DNA of 64,000 nucleotides from Desulfuromonadales bacterium (GTDB lineage Bacteria; Desulfobacterota; Desulfuromonadia; Geobacterales; Pseudopelobacteraceae): NCBI GenBank assembly GCA_013349325.1, contig DUZX01000016.1, positions 1 to 64,000 of the forward strand, read 5' to 3'. Shown piece by piece: positions 23,672 to 33,189 of this stretch (position 1 is its first letter; each line of letters starts with the position of its first letter). The notes under the pieces were generated by a model. It saw only the letters and a program-made list of their open reading frames with translations, ran no database searches and was not told where the DNA came from. The position numbers and the translations under genes were made by a program.

Positions 23672-25231
23672 TCAGGCAACGTGAAATTTGAGATGCCGCT
23701 GCCATTCATGAGTCGAAACCGATTTGATAAATGGCTTTGCCTGGGCAGCGGTCATTACTGGATTTTTATGACTGATTCTAAAATAACGGCACATGACATC
23801 GAATAGATACGTGTTATCCACCAGACAATTCATACCCAGATCTCGAGCCTTATACCCGTATGCCAGCAACAGTTGATCTTCAGCAGTGTGATTGCACGAT
23901 GTGAAACCAACATTACCGCGACGGATGCCAGCCTTGCCATATGTGCTGTGAGCAAGGATTTTTCCCAGCGTGGCATCAGGCTGATAGATAAAGTCACCCG
24001 GATAGATTGCATAGTCAGGCGCCATTGCTTCAGCAATCAGCCGTGACTCGTCAGAACCAATGGTAAAACCGGTAGAATCCCGTACTATCTCAGCGATATC
24101 TGCCGGTCCTTTGCCCTTCATCTTCCTGATCATAACCTCAAAGGATGATTTGGACGCCCGGTACGAACGCAGAGCCGTAGTAGCATCATTGTAATCTACA
24201 CCCGTACCGTTAATACCCCAGCCGGAATTACCATGATCTGACGTCACGATAACCAGGGTGTTCGGGTTGGCGGCCAGATATGTATCGATAACGGCGAGAG
24301 TATCATCAAGCTCAAGGGTGTCCATTATTGCACCCCAGGCATCATTGGAATGACTGGCATGGTCGATTCTTCCCGCCTCAACCTGAAGAATGAATCCCCG
24401 TGGATTGCGAGACAGCCTCTGAAGTGCTGCGGCAGTCATTTCAGGCAGACTTGGCTGTTTTGCACCCAACTCCTTGTCGTTGTGACGATCAACCGCATAG
24501 GCTAAATGGGAATTGGCAAAGGCACCCATAAGCGGTCTGCCGTTCGTGCTGACAGCCAGCAATGACTTGCGGTCCCTGACCACCTCAAAGCCGGCTTTAC
24601 TGAACTCTGCAAAAACATCCTTCTTATCTGGGCGTTTCGCAGCATCAAAATGGACACTCCCCCCACCGAGCAGCACATCCGGCTTGAAAGCAAGCATATC
24701 CAAGGCAATTGCATCTTCAAGATCACGGTGCGGTTGATGTGAAACCCAAGCAGCCGGAGTAGCATGGGTGGCTCTGGTTGTGGTAACCAATCCGCAACCG
24801 TAACCTTCTTTTTTAAGTAACTCCATTATGGTCATCAGCGGACGCCCGTCAGGCAGAGTTGCCAGCAACCTGTTCGTGGTCTTGACACCTGTTGCCCATG
24901 CAACCGATGCAGGGGCAGAGTCGGTTACAATACTGGAAAGGCTGGCTGTTCCCATGTAACCGACAGAAGAGCGTGAGTCGCGCAATCTTGCATACAGACT
25001 GGAATCCGACCTGCCAAAAACTCCGGTACGTATCTCATGCATTGCCCGTGTCACGCCTAGCGGCATCCCATCGCCCACCACAAAAATCAGGCCTTGACCT
25101 TTTCCTGGTTCAAATGAAGGAAAGAGCGAAGCTTCACTGCTTCTACCGGGCATCAGCGCATACAACGCACCAGCTCCGATCAGCTTAATAAGGTCACGAC
25201 GGCTTATTCCTGAAGGTGTGATTATTTCCAT
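23672..25231 (-). CDS. phoA: Alkaline phosphatase with Tat signal peptide
   Basis: The 519-residue protein has a twin-arginine signal (SRRDLIKLIGAGALYALM, residues 9-26), so it is exported folded. The mature part is a PhoA-type alkaline phosphatase: metal-binding Asp in VVGDGMPLGV (about 51-60), nucleophile Ser in VTDSAPASVAWATG (about 102-115), GLVTTTRATHATPAAW, the metal residues EAGRIDHASHSNDAW (about 284-298) and TSDHGNSGWG (about 330-339), and a late His in SCNHTAEDQ (about 450). It releases Pi from organic monoesters. It has no Pho box directly in front. It follows the metallophosphoesterase gene after a hairpin and may be read through from that promoter. Confidence 0.9.
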   Translation of the reverse strand: MEIITPSGISRRDLIKLIGAGALYALMPGRSSEASLFPSFEPGKGQGLIFVVGDGMPLGVTRAMHEIRTGVFGRSDSSLYARLRDSRSSVGYMGTASLSSIVTDSAPASVAWATGVKTTNRLLATLPDGRPLMTIMELLKKEGYGCGLVTTTRATHATPAAWVSHQPHRDLEDAIALDMLAFKPDVLLGGGSVHFDAAKRPDKKDVFAEFSKAGFEVVRDRKSLLAVSTNGRPLMGAFANSHLAYAVDRHNDKELGAKQPSLPEMTAAALQRLSRNPRGFILQVEAGRIDHASHSNDAWGAIMDTLELDDTLAVIDTYLAANPNTLVIVTSDHGNSGWGINGTGVDYNDATTALRSYRASKSSFEVMIRKMKGKGPADIAEIVRDSTGFTIGSDESRLIAEAMAPDYAIYPGDFIYQPDATLGKILAHSTYGKAGIRRGNVGFTSCNHTAEDQLLLAYGYKARDLGMNCLVDNTYLFDVMCRYFRISHKNPVMTAAQAKPFIKSVSTHEWQRHLKFHVA

Positions 25232-25261
25232 GACGTATATATCCTCTACTGCTGCTGTTAT

Positions 25262-25303
25262 ATTGAAATACCCGCACTGGTGTTGTCAGCGCGGGTATTC
25301 AAT
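25262..25303 (-). terminator. Hairpin between metallophosphoesterase and phoA
   Basis: ATTGAAATACCCGC (25262-25275) and GCGGGTATTCAAT (25291-25303) form a 13-bp stem with one bulged A and a 15-base loop. It lies just after the metallophosphoesterase stop on the minus strand. No long T run follows, so it may be a weak terminator or an mRNA-protecting hairpin. Confidence 0.5.
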
Positions 25304-25330
25304 AATGCATTAATGTAGCTTATGGACTGA

Positions 25331-26686
25331 TCAAAGCGCACGAGGTGCCAGTGATATTGTAGAGCTTGCCCCCCATGCCTTAGTTTTCCAGAAATATTCA
25401 CGTACTGTCATTTTGCTTGCTACGGTGTCAATAGAGATAACCTGGTATGAAAGCAGATTTGTATCAAAAACCCCAGGAGTCGGGGCTACCGTGGCATCAT
25501 CTTGACCGGTGTAATAGCCTTTCATAGGTGAATCAACACGGAAGACCGGCAGACTGACAAGATTATCTGGACCGGTATAGGTATAGAATTCATTGAAGTT
25601 AGTATTACCATGGAAATAAGCAACAATGTTTTTGTGGCGTTGCAGGAAACGCACAAACGTTCGTTGCGCTGCTCTCGTAGACATGTTTCCTTGGGTGTGA
25701 AATGGTACAGAAACTGTGGTGGCGGCTACGCCGTCAGCGGTCGTGCCAAGTGCAACCGTATCATACTCGGAGACGTTGACGAGGAGATTTTCGAACTTGT
25801 TGGCAAATATGGTTGGGCCTGCCTTATCTGTCAGATGTTTCCCTTCGGTTGTAGGCTCATCATGCGTAAAAATAATTGCCGGTGTGGAAGAACTAATCTT
25901 GGCAAGGTCCGCCTCCATCCATGCTTGAGCATCCAGATCAGGCCACATGCTGATAAACATGAAGTGAACACCAGCGATATCTTTTGAGTAATATATTTTG
26001 TTTGCCGCAGTCTGATATGTCGTATTTGAATAGGAATCCTGTGCTGCGTTTTTTGTCGATGTGTTAAAAGTTCCAGCTTTTACAAACATGTTATAAATGA
26101 ATGCCATAACAGAGCCGTCAAGATTAGTGAATGTCCCTGAAGCAGCCGTCGTTATACCGCCATCCCTGCTCATAGTTTTCGTGTAACCAACTGCATTAGA
26201 AACATCATGGTTACCAGGGAGCATGAGCATTGGAAATTTCAAGGTATTTATGTAACCGGCCTCGAACTGTTTCCACGAATCATATGCAGACTGCACATAG
26301 GTTGAATAGCCGTTTTTCGGATCGCTCTGCATCCGGTTAGCAATGTCCCCACCCTCAACAACATAATCAACTTTATTGATTACCGCTCCTGCATTTACAC
26401 CGCCATCGGCCGGCAAAACCACTGTAGGCATGGTGTTCATTACTGACACCATTGCAGAGTTAACCTGTTGAGCATTGCTGTAACCGTTAAAAGCATACGC
26501 TGCGGCACGTTTAATGCCGTAATGAGCATCAGATGTGTAAAGCATAGTAGCCGCTGTAGCCGGGGCTGTCGCTTGAATTGCAGGAGCCGAAGTTGAATCC
26601 GAACCACACCCCCCCAGTGCGGAAAAAGACAGCGCCAGTACTGCGACCATTGAGCAAACATTGAATTTTCGCTTCGCAAAAATCAT
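25331..26686 (-). CDS. Lipoprotein metallophosphoesterase (calcineurin-like)
   Basis: The 451-residue protein has a lipoprotein signal with lipobox ALGGC (Cys about residue 27) and a low-complexity Ala/Thr/Pro linker. The metallophosphoesterase motifs are SDAHYG (first Asp/His, about 52-57), VEGGDIANR (about 113-121), MLPGNHDVSN (about 158-167), IIFTHDEPTTEGKH (about 279-292) and a late FHGNTNF (about 360-366). It would hydrolyse phosphomonoesters or diesters at the cell surface, presumably feeding Pi uptake. A possible Pho box (26766-26783) lies about 80 bases upstream. The exact substrate cannot be inferred. Confidence 0.85.
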   Translation of the reverse strand: MIFAKRKFNVCSMVAVLALSFSALGGCGSDSTSAPAIQATAPATAATMLYTSDAHYGIKRAAAYAFNGYSNAQQVNSAMVSVMNTMPTVVLPADGGVNAGAVINKVDYVVEGGDIANRMQSDPKNGYSTYVQSAYDSWKQFEAGYINTLKFPMLMLPGNHDVSNAVGYTKTMSRDGGITTAASGTFTNLDGSVMAFIYNMFVKAGTFNTSTKNAAQDSYSNTTYQTAANKIYYSKDIAGVHFMFISMWPDLDAQAWMEADLAKISSSTPAIIFTHDEPTTEGKHLTDKAGPTIFANKFENLLVNVSEYDTVALGTTADGVAATTVSVPFHTQGNMSTRAAQRTFVRFLQRHKNIVAYFHGNTNFNEFYTYTGPDNLVSLPVFRVDSPMKGYYTGQDDATVAPTPGVFDTNLLSYQVISIDTVASKMTVREYFWKTKAWGASSTISLAPRAL

Positions 26687-26765
26687 ATTCTTAACCTCCC
26701 GATTCTATCAATATACTTACGAAGCGGTTTATAGCAGAAGACCTGCAACAACGGTGTGCCATCTC

Positions 26766-26783
26766 TGTTAATTGTTAGTTACA
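26766..26783 (-). promoter_or_regulatory. Possible Pho box in a divergent promoter region
   Basis: On the minus strand TGTAACT AACA ATTAACA fits the 7-4-7 pattern with several deviations. It lies between the divergent metallophosphoesterase and lipid-kinase genes, about 80 bases before the former and 55 before the latter, and could serve either. Confidence 0.45.
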
Positions 26784-26838
26784 TAAATCGTAACCATATT
26801 TTTACCGTCCTGACACAGAATCCTGACAATCACATGAT

Positions 26839-27717
26839 ATGTTTACCAGTATGGACACATATCTTTTCGTAAATCCTCGCTCAGGACGGTACGGTCGTAG
26901 AAGGATTGAGACGGCAATTAAATCCCTTACGATAGCTGGAATATGCCCGAAAATTTTCCCTGTAAACACTCCCGGTGACGCTCTCGCCTACTGTTGCACC
27001 ATTAACGAGACATCCCAAAACCCTCTCATAATTATTGCTGCAGGGGATGGAACAGCTAATGCCGTGATAAACGGACTACAGTATGGTACGGCCACACTGG
27101 CTATCTTACCACTTGGCACATCAAATGTGCTGTCTGCCGAATTGGGGATCACGTCACTTGAAGATGGAATACAAAGGATAATTGCGGGAAAAACGCGATC
27201 ACTTACCGTAGGAGTGTTGGAGCTGGAAGAAAGTAGCCATCGCTTTGTGCTCATGGCAGGCGTGGGAGTAGATGGCTCGATTGTACGGGATGTCCACCCG
27301 CTGCTCAAACGACTGGTCAAGCAGGGAGCCTATGCTTTTTCTGCCATTACTGGGTCACTGGGATGGGTCAAAAGCATGATTACAGTAAAAGCCGGGGGAC
27401 GAACCATCAACTGTCACAGTGTCATAGCCTGCAATGCATCGAAATATGCAGGCAATTTTGTTCTGGCCTCGGACAGTGATATTTCTCTCCCGGAACTTAC
27501 CGCCGTTTGTATCACCAAAAACAGCCGCAGAACATATATCAGGCTCGCATTGGAACTGGCTCTCGGTAGATCCGATACCAGCAGCGAGCTGTTACGGCTC
27601 TCAGTTAACGGGCTTGAAATCTCGGGAACCAAACCGATACAGATAGACGGCGATTTTGTCGGATACAGTCCGGCACGAATCAGGGTCTTGCCAAATTTTG
27701 CCCGGATCATCTTTTAA
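26839..27717 (+). CDS. Diacylglycerol-kinase-family lipid kinase
   Basis: This 292-residue protein of the DAGK catalytic family (YegS/BmrU-type) has the NPRSGR start motif (about residues 12-17), the nucleotide-binding IIAAGDGTANAVINGL (about 65-80) with the GGDGT equivalent, LPLGTSNVLSAELGI (about 89-103), and a C-terminal IQIDGD segment. It probably phosphorylates a lipid or sphingosine-like substrate at the membrane. The start is uncertain (ATG 26839 or 26851) because no clear ribosome-binding site is present. It precedes the large secreted protein by 12 bases and likely forms a two-gene operon with it. Confidence 0.85.
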   Translation: MFTSMDTYLFVNPRSGRYGRRRIETAIKSLTIAGICPKIFPVNTPGDALAYCCTINETSQNPLIIIAAGDGTANAVINGLQYGTATLAILPLGTSNVLSAELGITSLEDGIQRIIAGKTRSLTVGVLELEESSHRFVLMAGVGVDGSIVRDVHPLLKRLVKQGAYAFSAITGSLGWVKSMITVKAGGRTINCHSVIACNASKYAGNFVLASDSDISLPELTAVCITKNSRRTYIRLALELALGRSDTSSELLRLSVNGLEISGTKPIQIDGDFVGYSPARIRVLPNFARIIF

Positions 27718-27729
27718 GCAGTTGCACTT

Positions 27730-29901
27730 ATGGCTTACCTTAATCAATTAGTCTGTTGTGTTGTATTGTGCTTCATTTTCACAACTAGCTCGTTTGCGTC
27801 ATCTGAATTCACCATTTCAATAGACCACTCTGACCGACTCTGTTTTTCCCCAGTTGCCTGTCAGTCAATTTCCGACTTTGCTGGTCTCCTGAGACAGTCG
27901 TTCAGGCATGGGACAGTTGCACATAATACTGATTCTGCTCATGTACGGATAAGGCTTCCCGATGTCGTTGCCAGCAGGGAGCGATGCGTGCCCGGACCAT
28001 CGGTACGGCCGTATCTCTGTACGGCAGTTCCCGATGCTTCATATCGCTGGCGTTCCGCCCGGAACGGAGCGCGTGTTAACCTCACTCTGGAGGCCAGGAC
28101 GCCTGAAGGCGTTGCCGCAGGACTCTATGGCTTGTTGCAGGAAAAAATTGGTTTCAGATTTGTCCACCCCCGTGAAACCATTATTCCGTCATATACAACC
28201 TGGCCACTACCGTTGACATTTACATTTTCCGGCTCTCCACGTTTTGAAAAGCGTGGGTTCCATCTGCATACTCAACATCCGATCGAGCTGACGGAACAAC
28301 TTCTCAATCCGGAGACTCCAAGGGCTCATGACGATGTGAAGGAGTATATCGACTGGCTGGCGCGTAACGGGCAGAATACCTTTCAGTTTTTTTTACTCCG
28401 GGGAGTGGACAAAAAAACCTGGCCGCATCACGCTCGTAAGATTGTCGAATACGCCCACAGCCGTGGTATCCGTTGTGGCATTCAAATATCACTCGCCATG
28501 ATTCAGCAGCAGGCCTATCAGGCCATAACACTTCTATGGCCATTTCCATCATACGAGAAACAGGTTGACAGGTCTTTGGCCTGGCTGTTCCAGGCGCCAT
28601 GGGATTACGTCAGTCTTGACGTAACCATGGGGGAGCATCTGCCGTTCATAGACAGGATACTTCCTGATGTCCAGATGCATATCGAGCAGCAGGTAGAAAA
28701 AAAGTATGGCGCACGTCTGATGTACGCGACCCATGTCATCTGTTCTGAAAACGGCGATAAGGTCCGGCGACCGAAACTTCCGAACAGCGGCATCATGCTC
28801 CATACCGTCATGTGCTATTCGGCATCCGAAGAACAAGCGCCGGTCTATGGCAATCGCAATCAGCGGTTCATGCTTGAAGCGGCAACTGTCGAATCGAAAC
28901 GGCGTGAAACCTGGTACTGGCCAGAATCTTCCTACTGGGTGGCCTTTGACAGCTCTGTGCCTCTGCTGCTGCTCCCCTATCTTGACAGCCGCTGGAGGGA
29001 TATTGAAACAATGTCCCGCCTTGGCTTGAGCGGACATCTGACCTTTTCGTCAGGTTGGGAATGGGGATACTGGCTGGTAGACTGGAGCATCGCCCGGTGG
29101 TCGTGGCGCTATACTGATAACGGCGTACCGAGAAAATCATCACCGCTGTCCCGTCTGCAGGATTTAGTCAATGATGAAAAAATTAATGCACTGTGGAAAG
29201 AAACGCTGGAACTGCAAAACCGCTACCTGAAGGACCGGGAGCTGTTGCGTTACCTGTCGGCCCTGGCGCCGTTTTCCGAACTGCCGCACCCGTTTGACAA
29301 ACCATTTCAGCCGGAGCCGTCGTTCTCATATTCCTGGCTGCTCGACAAGGCATCGCAGGCTGAAACAGATGCCATCCTGAAAGGCCCCGTTATGGAGATG
29401 GAATCATATGCGGCCTCAATGGAATCTGCTGTACGACGTCTGGCAAACAGGCTTGAAGAGCTGTCCCGTAACCATGAGCCGGCAGGGTCAGAACTAAAAC
29501 TGTTACATGAATTAAAGCTTGGTCTGGAGATCACGGCACTGAGAGCGCGGCACCGTTCGTTGAGCATTCGGGCATTATTGGCAAAACGCGCTGAACACAC
29601 AGCTCATCTACCGCATAGCCGTGTTTCAGAACCGCTTTTACAAAAAGCGACGGCAGTCAGAATACAGGCCATGAATCTCGTCAGGTCACAGGAGAAACTG
29701 TACCGTTATCCGTTGGAGCAGATCGCTCGAAGACATGACAACATGACAGCCTACCAGTTTGGCTATCTCTATCCGGTAGCCAATCTGTTCTTCTGGCAGC
29801 GCGAGGAAGAGCAGGTCAGGCAGGAGCGGTTTGACGCATTCTTCATGAATTTGTGGGACTTCCGCAGGATAGTTGGTTTGGGAAGTCTCATACTTAAATA
29901 G
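27730..29901 (+). CDS. Large secreted protein of unknown function, glycosidase-like
   Basis: The 723-residue protein has a Sec signal peptide (about residues 1-24). The region TPEGVAAGLYGLLQEKIGFRFVHPRETIIP (about 120-149) is like the N-terminal domain that precedes the barrel in alpha-glucuronidases and hexosaminidases. A TIM-barrel-like central part follows (EYIDWLARNGQNTFQFFLLRG, YAHSRGIRCGIQISLA), and the C-terminal third is helical and charged. A glycoside hydrolase on an envelope polysaccharide is a reasonable guess, but no catalytic acids can be assigned. Its neighbour is a lipid kinase, and both sit among phosphate-scavenging genes. Confidence 0.55.
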   Translation: MAYLNQLVCCVVLCFIFTTSSFASSEFTISIDHSDRLCFSPVACQSISDFAGLLRQSFRHGTVAHNTDSAHVRIRLPDVVASRERCVPGPSVRPYLCTAVPDASYRWRSARNGARVNLTLEARTPEGVAAGLYGLLQEKIGFRFVHPRETIIPSYTTWPLPLTFTFSGSPRFEKRGFHLHTQHPIELTEQLLNPETPRAHDDVKEYIDWLARNGQNTFQFFLLRGVDKKTWPHHARKIVEYAHSRGIRCGIQISLAMIQQQAYQAITLLWPFPSYEKQVDRSLAWLFQAPWDYVSLDVTMGEHLPFIDRILPDVQMHIEQQVEKKYGARLMYATHVICSENGDKVRRPKLPNSGIMLHTVMCYSASEEQAPVYGNRNQRFMLEAATVESKRRETWYWPESSYWVAFDSSVPLLLLPYLDSRWRDIETMSRLGLSGHLTFSSGWEWGYWLVDWSIARWSWRYTDNGVPRKSSPLSRLQDLVNDEKINALWKETLELQNRYLKDRELLRYLSALAPFSELPHPFDKPFQPEPSFSYSWLLDKASQAETDAILKGPVMEMESYAASMESAVRRLANRLEELSRNHEPAGSELKLLHELKLGLEITALRARHRSLSIRALLAKRAEHTAHLPHSRVSEPLLQKATAVRIQAMNLVRSQEKLYRYPLEQIARRHDNMTAYQFGYLYPVANLFFWQREEEQVRQERFDAFFMNLWDFRRIVGLGSLILK

Positions 29902-29913
29902 AAATACAAGTTC

Positions 29914-29937
29914 TTTCAATTGATATGGCAATTGAAA
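29914..29937 (+). terminator. Inverted repeat after the secreted-protein gene
   Basis: TTTCAATTG (29914-29922) and CAATTGAAA (29929-29937) form a perfect 9-bp stem with a 6-base loop, 13 bases after the stop codon. It is AT-rich with no T run, so it is a weak terminator candidate. It separates this gene from the phn operon. Confidence 0.4.
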
Positions 29938-30066
29938 CAGCGATACATGCCTGTAACCTGAAATTTTCAGAACATTAACATCAGACGTTTGGGAACTATG
30001 CTACTTATATTCAGATTCCAATAAGCATTATCGACTGACAGCATCACACGGTTTTTAGAGGAAAAT

Positions 30067-31215
30067 ATGAATCGATGTCACTCTCATGACAAACTACTAT
30101 TTACACCCGGTCCATTGACGACGAGTAGTACCGTCAAGCAGGCTATGCTGCAGGATCTCGGTTCCCGCGACACTGGATTCATCCAATGTGTACAAGACAT
30201 TCGTGATGGGTTGTTGAAGGTTGCAGGAACAAGCCAGGCACAAGGCTATGAGTGCGTAATTATCCAGGGAAGCGGCACATTTGCTGTTGAATCGGTTATC
30301 AGCTCGGCACTGCCGCCGGAAGGGAAACTGCTGATTCTGATCAATGGCGCCTATGGCGCCCGCATAGCGCAGATCTCTTCAATCCTTGGTATTTCATATT
30401 GCCTACTGGAGTCGGCTGAAAACGTTCTGCCAGATCTGGAAATTCTCAGGGCCACGCTCACAGAGAATACGGACATTAGCCATGTGGCTGCGGTGCATTG
30501 TGAAACAACTACCGGCCTGCTGAACCCAGTTGCAGAGATCGGGCGAATAGTCAAGGAGGCCGGACGCACGTTCATAGTCGATGCCATGAGCAGTTTTGGC
30601 GGCATCCCGATTGATATGAATGAATTCCCGGCAGATTTTTTGATCTCATCAGCCAACAAATGCATCGAAGGAGTGCCGGGGTTTGCCTTTGTCCTAGCCA
30701 GACATGAAGCATTACAGAAGGCCCGTTACGCCCGTAGCCTCAGCCTGGACCTGTATGCCCAGTGGCGAGGACTGGAAGAGAATGGACAGTTCCGCTTCAC
30801 CCCGCCGACCCATGCACTGCTGGCATTTCTCCAGGCGCTCAGTGAACTACAGGATGAGGGGGGGATGCCTGCCCGCCACCAGCGGTATGAGGCAAACCAT
30901 TTCGAACTCATTGCCGGTATGACCGCTCTGGGGTTTTCCTGCTATCTTCCTACGCACCTCCGGTCACCAATCATAACCTCATTCCGCTATCCGGATCATA
31001 CATGTTTTGATTTCACAGCGTTTTATAACCGGCTCAACGAACTGGGACATGTTATCTACCCCGGCAAGGTCAGCAGTGCCGACTGTTTCCGCATTGGCAC
31101 CATCGGCCGCATTTTTGTCGCTGATGTATTGGCGCTCATTGCCGCCATCAAACAAGCCGGCTGTGACTGCGGCTTCATGGGTGATGATGGGATTATCATT
31201 CAGGAGGTCAATTAG
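30067..31215 (+). CDS. phnW: 2-Aminoethylphosphonate-pyruvate transaminase
   Basis: The 382-residue PLP enzyme transfers the amino group of 2-aminoethylphosphonate to pyruvate, giving phosphonoacetaldehyde and alanine. Visible landmarks are LLFTPGPLTTSSTVKQAM (about residues 10-27), IQGSGTFAVESV (about 66-77), HCETTTGLLNP (about 143-153), VDAMSSFGGIPID and the PLP-lysine segment SSANKCIEGVPGFAF (about 195-209). AGAGGA precedes the ATG. It is the first gene of a roughly 15-kb plus-strand phosphonate/phosphite gene run, and the next gene starts 2 bases after its stop. Confidence 0.95.
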   Translation: MNRCHSHDKLLFTPGPLTTSSTVKQAMLQDLGSRDTGFIQCVQDIRDGLLKVAGTSQAQGYECVIIQGSGTFAVESVISSALPPEGKLLILINGAYGARIAQISSILGISYCLLESAENVLPDLEILRATLTENTDISHVAAVHCETTTGLLNPVAEIGRIVKEAGRTFIVDAMSSFGGIPIDMNEFPADFLISSANKCIEGVPGFAFVLARHEALQKARYARSLSLDLYAQWRGLEENGQFRFTPPTHALLAFLQALSELQDEGGMPARHQRYEANHFELIAGMTALGFSCYLPTHLRSPIITSFRYPDHTCFDFTAFYNRLNELGHVIYPGKVSSADCFRIGTIGRIFVADVLALIAAIKQAGCDCGFMGDDGIIIQEVN

Positions 31216-31217
31216 TC

Positions 31218-32048
31218 ATGGCTGATACATTCAGAAGCAAATATAGCGGGCCACTCAAGGCGGTAATTCTTGACTGGGCCGGCACAATCGTCGACTACGG
31301 CTGCTGCGCCCCGGCCGAGACCTTCATTGAGCTGTTCCGGCGTCGCGGTGTGACGGTCAGCATGGAACAGGCTCGTGAGCCGATGGGAACCCCGAAAAGG
31401 ACCCACCTGGAGATGATTGCCGCCATGGAACCCGTGGCGCAGCAATGGCACCACCACCACGGCACACCTCTCACAACGGATAATATTGACGAACTGTACA
31501 AACAATTCACGCCACTGCAGATCAGCGCTCTCCCACGATACTCAAATCTTATTCCCGGCACGCAGGAGGCTGTTGCTGAATTCCGTAAACGGGGACTCAA
31601 GATCGGCACCACAACCGGATACACCATGGAAATGATGCAGGTGGTAACAGCCGAGGCCGAGCGACAGGGGTTTGCTGCTGATGTGACGGTTTGTGCCGAT
31701 GAGGTACCATCCGGGCGTCCTCATCCCTGGATGTGCTTCAAGGCTGCAATGGCGATGCAGGTCTACCCGATGGCCGCAATTGTAAAGATCGGCGATACCG
31801 TACCCGACATTGCCGAAGGGCTCAATGCTGGCAACTGGACGGTAGCCGTCGCCAAAACAGGAAATGAGGTTGGGCTGACGGAAGAGGTGCTAAACAGTCT
31901 GCCGAATGAAGAGCAGCAACGGCTGGTTGCTGTTGCCAGGGAGCGCCTGTGGGCGGCTGGTGCCCATTACGTTGTTGACAGTATTGATGATGTCCCGTCA
32001 TTGCTCGATGAGATCAACGGACGCCTTGCTGCCGGCGAGACCCCATGA
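31218..32048 (+). CDS. phnX: Phosphonoacetaldehyde hydrolase
   Basis: The 276-residue HAD-superfamily enzyme cleaves phosphonoacetaldehyde into acetaldehyde and Pi, finishing the AEP pathway begun by PhnW. The nucleophile is in VILDWAGTIVDYG (about residues 15-27), the Schiff-base lysine is in the cap at MGTPKRTHLEM (about 56-66), and later HAD motifs are TTGYTMEMM and KIGDTVPDIAEGLNAG (about 193-208). It starts 2 bases after phnW. Confidence 0.95.
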   Translation: MADTFRSKYSGPLKAVILDWAGTIVDYGCCAPAETFIELFRRRGVTVSMEQAREPMGTPKRTHLEMIAAMEPVAQQWHHHHGTPLTTDNIDELYKQFTPLQISALPRYSNLIPGTQEAVAEFRKRGLKIGTTTGYTMEMMQVVTAEAERQGFAADVTVCADEVPSGRPHPWMCFKAAMAMQVYPMAAIVKIGDTVPDIAEGLNAGNWTVAVAKTGNEVGLTEEVLNSLPNEEQQRLVAVARERLWAAGAHYVVDSIDDVPSLLDEINGRLAAGETP

Positions 32049-32073
32049 CGAATGACTACAGGAGAATCAGACT

Positions 32074-32880
32074 ATGGAGCAGATTAGAGCTGAAAAACTG
32101 GTACTTGGTTACGGCAGCAAGGAAGTGGTCAGAAATGTTAATTTTACCATCAACAAGGGAGAGTTCCTGAGCATCATCGGCCCGTCCGGGGTTGGCAAGT
32201 CGACTCTGCTAATGGGGGTTAATGCAACGACATCAATCCTTAGCGGACAGTTGCAGGTATTGGGGAAGGATCTGAATGCCATCGGCCACCGTGAACTTAA
32301 GGTCCTACGGTCAAGAATCGGTGTGATCTTCCAGGGGTTCAACCTCGTATCGCGTCTGTCGGTGCTTGACAACATCGCAAGCGGCATGTTGCACCGTAAG
32401 CCGCTTTTCGCCGCTTTGATCAAGCACTACTCCAAGCAGCAGTATGAAGAGATCTATGAATACATGAAGGTAGTTGGCATTGAGGCTGAGGCATTGAGTC
32501 GATGCGACCGGTTGTCAGGCGGTCAGAAACAACGGGTTGCCATTGCAAGAGCCATAGCCCAACATCCTGAAATTATCCTTGCCGATGAACCGATTTCATC
32601 ACTGGACCCAGTTAGTGCCCGCACGGTTCTCGACACTCTGCGCAATGCCAACGAAAAGTACGGTATGACCATCATCGCTAACCTGCATCAGATTGACTAT
32701 GCCCGGGAATACTGCAACCGCGTCATAGGCATGAACGCCGGCCGTATTGTCTACGACGGCTCTCCGGCCGATCTTTGTCAGGCTACCATAGATCAGATTT
32801 ACTGCTGTTCACCTAAAAAACAGGAAGAAAAAAGGCAGTACCATTACCCGTTTTCACCTGCTGCGGCATCGGCAGAATAA
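32074..32880 (+). CDS. phnC: Phosphonate ABC transporter ATP-binding protein
   Basis: The 268-residue ABC ATPase has Walker A GPSGVGKST (about 36-44), Q-loop VIFQGFNLVSRLSVLDNI (about 88-105), signature LSGGQKQR (about 146-153), Walker B IILADEPISSLDP and a His switch in ANLHQIDYA, all typical of PhnC. It powers uptake of phosphonates (and possibly phosphite) with PhnD and PhnE. A CAGGAG site lies 9 bases before the ATG. A small unknown gene separates it from phnD. Confidence 0.93.
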   Translation: MEQIRAEKLVLGYGSKEVVRNVNFTINKGEFLSIIGPSGVGKSTLLMGVNATTSILSGQLQVLGKDLNAIGHRELKVLRSRIGVIFQGFNLVSRLSVLDNIASGMLHRKPLFAALIKHYSKQQYEEIYEYMKVVGIEAEALSRCDRLSGGQKQRVAIARAIAQHPEIILADEPISSLDPVSARTVLDTLRNANEKYGMTIIANLHQIDYAREYCNRVIGMNAGRIVYDGSPADLCQATIDQIYCCSPKKQEEKRQYHYPFSPAAASAE

Positions 32881-32906
32881 TTAATTATAACACAGGAGAA
32901 ATAATT

Positions 32907-33101
32907 ATGATCAATCACGAGGAGTTGCACAAGTTAACCCACGTTGTCATAGAAAGATTAGACATTGCTTTCAGAAAACACCTTGATCATTCCACTGAGG
33001 GATTGATTCTTTCCGCCTTGGTCTCTGCCAAGCTGATTCATGATCAGTTTGCTTACAATGCTTATGATCTGGATCCTGAAGAGTATTGCGCCGCAGTTTA
33101 G
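32907..33101 (+). CDS. Small protein inside the phosphonate transporter operon
   Basis: The 64-residue protein (MINHEELHKLTHVVIERLD...) is acidic, rich in His and predicted helical, with no signal peptide or TM segment. ACAGGAG sits ideally before the ATG, and the gene is placed between phnC and phnD, so it is real. I do not recognise a family. It may modulate transport or act with the C-P lyase enzymes. Confidence 0.65.
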   Translation: MINHEELHKLTHVVIERLDIAFRKHLDHSTEGLILSALVSAKLIHDQFAYNAYDLDPEEYCAAV

Positions 33102-33189
33102 CTGAATCAGCAATACTGCATAAGTGGATATTATACAGGTAGTTTCAACTAATTATGTTCAAACTGAATACATAAAAGGAGTTTAAAAC

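Noticed and set aside
30000-30060. Pho box upstream of phnW
   Set aside because: Segments such as TGTAACC and TTAACAT occur near 29950-29990 but not in the 7-4-7 arrangement of the other sites.
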